Positions 6,891 to 12,262 of a DNA stretch of 12,262 bases are shown here, piece after piece. Both the position numbers and the translations under genes were made by a program. The stretch's first letter is position 1. Each line of letters opens with the position of its first letter. Below the pieces are notes generated by a model, which saw only the letters and a program-made list of their open reading frames with translations, ran no database searches and had not been told where the DNA came from. The DNA comes from an uncultured Flavobacteriales bacterium (GTDB lineage: Bacteria > Bacteroidota > Bacteroidia > Flavobacteriales_E > Vicingaceae): NCBI GenBank assembly GCA_913059105.1, contig CAJXRL010000058.1, positions 1-12,262 on the forward strand, read 5' to 3'.

Positions 6891-7532
6891 ATGAAATTTA
6901 TCGACGAAAAATTAGACGAATATGTTTGTCAAAACACCACTGAAGAAAATGACATTCTGTACCGATTAAATCGTGAAACCTATATGAAGGTGCTTCAACC
7001 CCGAATGCTGAGTGGCCATTTCCAAGGGAGAGCATTGAGTATGTTTTCAAAAATGATAAAGCCTCTTCGTATTTTAGAAATTGGAACCTATACCGGCTAT
7101 TCAGCTTTGTGCTTAGCTGAAGGCTTAACGAAAAAAGGAGAACTTCATACTATTGATAATAATGAAGAGCAACAGGAATTAGTTCAAAGCTTTATTGATA
7201 AATCAGATTATAAGAGTCAGATTACACAACACATAGGAAATGCTTTAGATATCATTCCAACTTTAAAGGAAGATTGGGACATTGTTTTTATAGATGCAGA
7301 TAAAGAAAATTATTTGAACTATTATAGAATGCTAATTAACAACTTGAAAAGTGGAAGTTATGTAATTGCCGACAACGTTTTGTGGAGTGGAAAAGTGCTA
7401 GATAAACCCGAAAGTTTAGATAAAGAGACTCGAGTTTTGGTAGATTATAATAACTTTATCCAGAAAGATAGTAGAGTTGAGAACGTCCTTTTTCCAATAA
7501 GAGATGGATTAAGCATAGCTCGGGTAATTTAA
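6891..7532 (+). CDS. SAM-dependent O-methyltransferase (CCoAOMT / TrmR-like family)
   Basis: A 213-residue class I methyltransferase of the family that includes caffeoyl-CoA O-methyltransferase, catechol O-methyltransferase-like bacterial enzymes and the tRNA methyltransferase TrmR (YrrM). Motif I for SAM binding is LEIGTYTGYSAL (62-73). The acidic end of strand 2 is TIDNNEE (87-93). The metal-site residues typical of the family are in FIDADKENY (133-141, Asp135) and ADNVLWSGKV (160-169, Asp161-Asn162). The C-terminus ends in the usual RDGLSIARV. Length is normal for the family. The substrate cannot be told from sequence; tRNA wobble hydroxyuridine, as for TrmR, is one possibility. It starts one base after ddl and ends 6 bases before meaB, so the three are almost certainly one transcript. 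Confidence 0.88.
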   Translation: MKFIDEKLDEYVCQNTTEENDILYRLNRETYMKVLQPRMLSGHFQGRALSMFSKMIKPLRILEIGTYTGYSALCLAEGLTKKGELHTIDNNEEQQELVQSFIDKSDYKSQITQHIGNALDIIPTLKEDWDIVFIDADKENYLNYYRMLINNLKSGSYVIADNVLWSGKVLDKPESLDKETRVLVDYNNFIQKDSRVENVLFPIRDGLSIARVI

Positions 7533-7538
7533 TACGAC

Positions 7539-8561
7539 ATGCAAAACAAAAATTTCAAGCGAAAAAAAATCAAATTGCCGGTTGTAACAGAACTGGTAGA
7601 TGGTATTTTGGCTGGAAATTTCACTGCTTTAAGTAAAGGCATAACACTTTGTGAAAGCAAAAGACCTGAAGACAGAAAACTAGCAAATGATCTTGTTAAA
7701 GCTTGTTTGCCACATTCTGGTAATTCTATTCGAATTGGAATTACAGGAGTGCCTGGTGTTGGCAAAAGCACCTTTATCGAAAGTTTTGGTATTTATTTAA
7801 TTGAAAAGCAAAACAAAAAAGTAGCCGTTTTGGCGGTTGACCCAAGTTCTCAACTTTCAAAAGGTAGTATTTTAGGAGATAAAACCAGAATGAATAATTT
7901 AAGTGTTCATCCGAAAGCTTTTATTCGACCCAGCCCAAGTTCTGGTTCTTTGGGTGGAGTAACACATCACAGCAGAGAGAGCATTATACTTTGTGAAGCA
8001 GCAGGTTTTGATACCATAATTGTTGAAACGGTTGGTGTTGGACAATCTGAAATTGAGGTAAAAGAAATGACCGATTTCTTTTTATTATTGATGCTTGCAG
8101 GCGCAGGAGATGAACTTCAAGGCATTAAACGTGGAATAATGGAAATGGCTGATGGTATGCTCATTAACAAAGCTGATGGCGAAAATTTACTGAATGCTAA
8201 ACGGGCCAAACGAGAATACCAAAACGCCTTGCATTTATTTCCGCTGGCAGAAAGTGGCTCAAGTCCAAAGGTGGAAATTTGTTCCGCTTTAGAATCTTCC
8301 AATTTGGAAAAAGCTTGGAGCTTGCTTGAAAATTACTTAACCATTACGAACCAAAATGGTTATTTCGAAAGGCAGCGCCAAGAACAATTAAAAGCTTGGT
8401 TTAACAAAAGCATTCAAGAGCAAGTGAATTTGAGTTTATTTGGAAATAAAGAGATTAAAGAAAAAATTAGCATTTTAGAACAGCAAGTTGAACAACGAAA
8501 TATTTCTCCTACAGAAGCAGCTGAACAGGTATTTGACTATTTCAAAACTAGCCTGCAATAA
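7539..8561 (+). CDS. meaB: Methylmalonyl-CoA mutase-associated GTPase MeaB (ArgK/YgfD family)
   Basis: A 340-residue G3E-type P-loop GTPase. MeaB proteins protect and gate cofactor loading of adenosylcobalamin-dependent methylmalonyl-CoA mutase. Motifs in order: P-loop GVPGVGKST (70-78), AVLAVDPSSQLSKGSILGDK (96-115), RPSPSSGSLGGVT (130-142), ETVGVGQSEIEV (163-174, Walker B/switch II) and the base-specificity motif NKADG (210-214). The C-terminal ~60 residues are helical and charged, matching the dimerisation arm of the family. ArgK was once described as an arginine-transport kinase; that role is not supported by the family's later biochemistry. It is the third gene of the ddl operon, 6 bases after the methyltransferase. 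No mutase subunit gene lies in this window, so its partner must be elsewhere in the genome. Confidence 0.93.
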   Translation: MQNKNFKRKKIKLPVVTELVDGILAGNFTALSKGITLCESKRPEDRKLANDLVKACLPHSGNSIRIGITGVPGVGKSTFIESFGIYLIEKQNKKVAVLAVDPSSQLSKGSILGDKTRMNNLSVHPKAFIRPSPSSGSLGGVTHHSRESIILCEAAGFDTIIVETVGVGQSEIEVKEMTDFFLLLMLAGAGDELQGIKRGIMEMADGMLINKADGENLLNAKRAKREYQNALHLFPLAESGSSPKVEICSALESSNLEKAWSLLENYLTITNQNGYFERQRQEQLKAWFNKSIQEQVNLSLFGNKEIKEKISILEQQVEQRNISPTEAAEQVFDYFKTSLQ

Positions 8562-8597
8562 TTTTACAAATGTTCATTTACTAATTATTTAATCAGA

Positions 8598-8690
8598 CCG
8601 TCATTGCATATGACGCTAAGAGTGAGGCAATCTGTTAAAGAACAATTAAGAACAAGACTACAACAGTCATGCCTCCTTCGCAATGAAACA
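8598..8690. repeat. Degenerate palindromic intergenic repeat (MITE/REP-like)
   Basis: Between the convergent meaB and ppx stops lies an imperfect inverted repeat. The left arm (8598-8637) reads CCGTCATTGCATATGACGC and then a GAGGCAATCTGTT core. The right arm (8661-8690) read in reverse complement gives TTTCATTGCGA, AGGAGGCAT and ACTGTTG. Arms share CATTGC and AGGC blocks in the same order. They resemble the CGTCATTGCGAGC...GGCAATCTG palindromes that I recall as widespread in intergenic DNA of Bacteroidota and other phyla. The right arm has lost part of the consensus, suggesting an old, decayed copy. It may act as a bidirectional terminator between the two operons. A 64-residue open frame crossing it (8604-8798) looks spurious. 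Confidence 0.6.
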
Positions 8691-8702
8691 CAATTTCTCT
8701 TT

Positions 8703-9602
8703 TTAGCTTTTAGCTTTGTACTCCTCATAAAGGTGGCGAATTATACCATCCACCAATCCAACTTTTGGTACAATTACACCTTCACAACCGCTTTTTGATA
8801 AAGCAAAAACAAATAATTCCGTTGCAGGCACAATTACATCTGCCCGGTCAGGTCGAAGGCCTAATTTAGAAATCTTCTCGTCAAACGAAAGTTCTTTCAA
8901 ACGCTGTAGCCAATTTTTGATGGCAACAGTTGGCAACACTTCCATTTCATTCTGGTCAGTTAACTTAAATAAGGTATTGATATTTCCGCCGGACCCAATA
9001 ATATTTTTAGGCTGGTACTCCTTTTTAATTTCATCCAACCAATCCTCTAATTCTTTCCAAGTTGTTTCTGAAACTAAATCATCTTTCAAACGAATAGTTC
9101 CAATGTTAAAAGATCGAGCTTTTACTGTTTGTCCTTCTTTGAAAAGTGTTAACTCTGTGCTCCCACCTCCAACATCCATGTATAAATAAACTTCGCTTTG
9201 ATCGAGTTTTTCTGCAATATGATTTTCAAAAATCAACGCCGCTTCCTCGTCTCCAGTGATTAATTCAATGTCTAACCCAGATTTTGCATAAACAGCTGCA
9301 AGTACTTCTTTTCTATTCAATGCATCTCGCATAGCTGATGTGGCACAAATACGATATGACGTAACATTAAATGCTGCCATCAAATGTTTGAAAGCAGTCA
9401 AAGTATCAGCAAGCGCTTCAATTTTATCCTCAGGTATTGGTCGATTATGGAAAGAATCCTCTCCCAAACGGATTGGTAAACGAACTAATGAAGCCTTCTT
9501 AAAAACAGGTCCAAATTCGGTTTCAAATACATACCCAAAAAATAGCCGAACTGCATTAGAACCAATATCCACAGCCGCAAAGCGTAAACTGTTATCCATC
9601 AT
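8703..9602 (-). CDS. Ppx/GppA-family phosphatase (exopolyphosphatase-like)
   Basis: A 299-residue member of the ASKHA-fold Ppx/GppA family, which hydrolyses polyphosphate ends or the 5'-phosphate of pppGpp. Seen motifs are the phosphate-1 loop AAVDIGSNAVRL (9-20), ATSAMRDA (87-94), the catalytic-glutamate region ITGDEEA (115-121), the phosphate-2 loop YMDVGGGSTEL (141-151) and GSGGNIN (203-209). The C-terminal block GLRPDRADVIVPA and KVGLVDGII is typical. It has only the two core domains, about 300 residues, lacking the HD-like C-terminal part of E. coli Ppx (over 500 residues); this short form is common in Bacteroidota. Polyphosphate versus pppGpp preference cannot be decided. It lies 50 bases after valS on the same strand with no clear promoter between, so it is probably read through from valS. 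Start could be Met1 or Met2. Confidence 0.9.
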   Translation of the reverse strand: MMDNSLRFAAVDIGSNAVRLFFGYVFETEFGPVFKKASLVRLPIRLGEDSFHNRPIPEDKIEALADTLTAFKHLMAAFNVTSYRICATSAMRDALNRKEVLAAVYAKSGLDIELITGDEEAALIFENHIAEKLDQSEVYLYMDVGGGSTELTLFKEGQTVKARSFNIGTIRLKDDLVSETTWKELEDWLDEIKKEYQPKNIIGSGGNINTLFKLTDQNEMEVLPTVAIKNWLQRLKELSFDEKISKLGLRPDRADVIVPATELFVFALSKSGCEGVIVPKVGLVDGIIRHLYEEYKAKS

Positions 9603-9652
9603 AATAAACGAATTTACTGTTTTTTAGCTTCAATAAACTTCAAATAGCCTGA

Positions 9653-12216
9653 TTAGAAACTGGCCAATTGCTTTTTCAATAGTTCAATTTTCTCTTGAGC
9701 ATCTGCCATCTTTTTTCTTTCAACAGCAACTACAGCTTCTGGCGCGTTTGAAACAAAACGCTCATTTGACAACTTTTTCTCTACCGATTTCAAGAAGCCT
9801 TCGTTATAAGAAATCTCTTCTGTTATCTTTTTAGTTTCTGCCTCAATGTCAATTGCTCCACTTAATGGAATAAAATACTCGTTTCCACTTAAAACAAAGC
9901 TTAAACTACCATCAACTTTCTCACTAATGTATTCTACAGAAGATAGATTCGTCAACTTACTTACTACACCGTCGAAGCGATTATTCGGTTCAGAGGATAT
10001 AATTTTCAACTCCAATTGCTCTTTAAAAGAGATGTTTTTCTCTTTACGAATGGTCCTAACCTCTGAAACTAAATTCTTTGTTTGTTCAAATTCTTCTACT
10101 AGCTTTTCAGTTTGCACTAATTCTGGCCAATGATTCACCATTAAGCTATCACCCTCTTTTCTTGTAGAAATATTTTGCCAAATTTCTTCCGTAATAAATG
10201 GCATGAACGGATTTAAAACCCGCATTACATTTTCTAAATGATGAATTACTTGATCATAGGTTTGTTTAGATATAGGTTTTTCAAAAGCTGGCTTTACCAT
10301 CTCCAAATACCAAGCGCAAAACTCATCCCATGTTAATTTATAACATGTCATTAAAGCATCAGACATTCTAAACTTATCAAAGTTGTCATTCAACTCTTTT
10401 AAAGCCATTTGAAAACGATCTGCAAACCAAACATTCGCCTGCTCGGCAACTTCATCAATTTCAGCTGAATCAGAAATCTCCCAACCTTTTATCAACCGGA
10501 AAGCATTCCAAATCTTATTTGAAAAATTTCTTCCTTGCTCACATGAGCTTTCGTCAAAGAGCAAATCATTTCCTGCAGGTGAACTAAACAACATACCAAT
10601 CCGCACGCCATCGGCTCCATGTTTTTCAATTAGCTTAATCGGGTCAGGAGAATTTCCCAATGATTTACTCATTTTGCGACGTTGCTTGTCACGAACGATT
10701 CCAGTGTAGTACACATTCTTAAATGGCATCTTCCCTTTATATTCATAACCTGCCATAATCATTCTGGCAACCCAAAAGAACATTATTTCTGGGGCAGTTA
10801 CCAAATCATTTGTCGGGTAATAATATTCTATCTCCTTATTATCTGGATTCTTAAAACCGTCGAATACAGATATTGGCCACAACCAAGATGAGAACCAAGT
10901 GTCTAATACATCCTCATCTTGCCTTAAATCGCTCAATGTAAGTGCCGAATTACCAGATTTCTCTCTTGCAATTCCAAGTGCCTTTTCGGCACTTGTTGCA
11001 ATAGCAAAATCGGAAGGACCATCGCCATAATAAAAAGCAGGAATTCTATGTCCCCACCATAGTTGTCTTGAAATACACCAATCTTTGATGTTTTCCATCC
11101 AATGCTTGTAAGTGTTTTTTGTATTTTCTGGATAGAAGTTAATGTCACCATTCATAACATGTTCCAGAGCTGGTTTCGCTAGCTCTTCCATTTTCATGAA
11201 CCATTGAAGTGACAATTTTGGCTCAATTACCGCATCGGTTCTTTCTGAGAAACCTACCTTATTTGTTAATTCTTCAACCTTTGTTAACCTTCCTGCTTCC
11301 TTCAAGTCAGCCGCAATAATTTTACGAGCAACAAATCTATCTTCCCCTATATAATATTGAGCTGCATCCGAAAGTGTACCATCATCATTTAAAATATCGA
11401 TTGACGGCAAATTGTGCTTCAACCCTAATTCATAATCATTAATATCATGAGCAGGAGTAACTTTCAAACATCCAGTACCAAATTCTAAATCAACATAATC
11501 GTCTTCAATAATTGGAATCTCACGGTTTACAATTGGAACAATGGCTTTTTTTCCTTTCAAGTGAGCCCAACGTTCATCCTTAGGATTAATGCAAATGGCA
11601 GTATCACCTAAAATTGTCTCAGGACGAGTAGTTGCTATGCTCAATTTTTCATCTGAGCCTACAATATCATACTCTACGTAATACAACTTCGATTGAACTT
11701 CTTTGTGAATTACTTCTTCATCTGAAAGTGCCGTTTGAGCTTTTGGGTCCCAATTCACCATTCGAACACCTTTATATATTAACCCTTTGTTAAACAAATC
11801 AACAAAAACATCAATTACAGCTTCTGATAAATCATCTTCTAACGTAAAACGAGTTCTTTCCCAATCGCAAGAAGCACCAAGACGTTTCAATTGACGTAAA
11901 ATGGTTCCGCCATATTCCTCAGTCCATTCCCAAGCATGCTTTAAAAAGTCTTCCCGAGAAAGGTCATTCTTCTTTATTCCACGGTCCTCTAATCGCTTCA
12001 CTACTTTGGCTTCAGTGGCTATAGAAGCATGATCCGTTCCTGGAACCCAACAAGCATTCTTACCCAACAACCTAGCTCTACGCACCAATACGTCTTGAAT
12101 CGTGTTATTCAACATGTGCCCCATGTGCAGAACCCCTGTTACATTTGGCGGTGGAATGACAATAGTATATGGCTCTCTTTCATCCGGCTCTGAATGAAAA
12201 AGCCCTTGTTCTTGCC
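9653..12216 (-). CDS. valS: Valine--tRNA ligase, 5'-truncated by the contig end
   Basis: Class I aminoacyl-tRNA synthetase charging tRNA-Val. About 853 residues are present; Bacteroidota ValRS is near 875, so roughly 20-30 N-terminal residues are missing. The reading frame continues upstream of the ATG at 12124 as QEQGLFHSEPDEREPYTIVI and then PPPNVTGVLHMGHMLNN, plainly ValRS. The HIGH motif is HMGH (12116-12127) and KMSKS is at 10661-10675. Between them are GTDHASIATEAKV, the editing-domain motif TTRPETILGDT (about 11607-11640) and WCISRQLWWGHRIP. The anticodon-binding domain follows, then a Lys/Glu-rich coiled-coil tail ending near 9656, which braces the tRNA in this family. The ATG at 12124 lies inside the HIGH motif and is not the start; it appears to be one only because the joined adapter adds an in-frame stop (12224-12226). 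The downstream Ppx-like gene is probably co-transcribed. Confidence 0.95.
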
Positions 12217-12262
12217 CTGTCTCTTATACACATCTCCGAGCCCACGAGACAGGCAGAAATCT
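12217..12262. other. Illumina Nextera adapter and i7 index read-through (not genomic)
   Basis: Bases 12217-12235 are CTGTCTCTTATACACATCT, the Nextera transposase mosaic-end complement. Next come CCGAGCCCACGAGAC (12236-12250), the Nextera read-2 adapter, then AGGCAGAA (12251-12258), which equals the i7 index N703, and ATCT, the first bases of the P7 side. The match is complete over 46 bases. Genomic sequence therefore ends at 12216 (or 12217, since the first C is ambiguous). Confidence 0.97.

Noticed and set aside
1049..8561. Hidden defence, toxin-antitoxin or mobile system
   Set aside because: All long frames here are recognised envelope, RNA-modification or housekeeping families, apart from the T9SS cargo, and no integrase, transposase, nuclease or repeat array is visible.
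8604..8798. 64-residue plus-strand open frame after meaB
   Set aside because: It runs across the palindromic repeat and then antisense into the 3' end of the Ppx-like gene; it resembles no protein I know and has no promoter.
9603..9652. Promoter between valS and the Ppx-like gene
   Set aside because: The minus strand has TATTTG-like sequence but nothing with the TAnnTTTG layout and a properly spaced TTG; read-through from valS is the simpler view.
12217..12250. Tn5-like transposon end at the right edge
   Set aside because: The 19-base mosaic end is continuous with Nextera adapter, an i7 index and P7 sequence, so it is library DNA and not an inserted element.

Overview
The window is one end-to-end contig of low-GC DNA from a member of the phylum Bacteroidota, most likely a Flavobacteriia-like lineage. 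The evidence is a protein with a type IX secretion C-terminal sorting domain, TAnnTTTG-type promoter elements, absence of clear Shine-Dalgarno sequences, a free-standing PASTA membrane protein next to a divergent ddl gene, and Bacteroidota-like sequence in the M49 peptidase, Ddl and ValRS proteins. All protein calls are recognition from memory; no database search was run.

Layout. Positions 1-959 (minus) hold the first ~308 codons of a lipoprotein of the dipeptidyl-peptidase III-like (M49) family. The outermost 36 bases are an inverted copy of 123-158 and look like a fold-back chimera. A short divergent promoter region (960-1048) also serves a META/HslJ-domain lipoprotein (1049-1561, plus). 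Then comes a three-gene minus-strand operon, read from 5790 down to 1682: a PASTA-domain single-pass membrane protein, a 736-residue secreted protein with a type IX sorting domain, and an RluD-type 23S rRNA pseudouridine synthase. Divergent from it is a tight plus-strand operon (5918-8561): D-alanine--D-alanine ligase, a CCoAOMT-like O-methyltransferase and the MeaB-type GTPase. It converges on a minus-strand pair, valS (9653-12216, 5' end missing) followed by a Ppx/GppA phosphatase (8703-9602). A degenerate palindromic intergenic repeat lies between the two convergent units. The last 46 bases (12217-12262) are Illumina Nextera adapter and index, not genomic DNA.

Functionally the genes are mostly housekeeping: cell-wall precursor synthesis (Ddl, with a PASTA protein divergently beside it), rRNA modification, tRNA charging, polyphosphate or (p)ppGpp-type phosphate metabolism, and maintenance of a B12-dependent mutase. 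I found no mobile element, CRISPR array, defence system, RNA gene or convincing new system. The most consequential observations are the two artefactual contig ends, which distort the genes they touch. The most open biological question is the unidentified type IX-exported protein translationally coupled to the PASTA gene.
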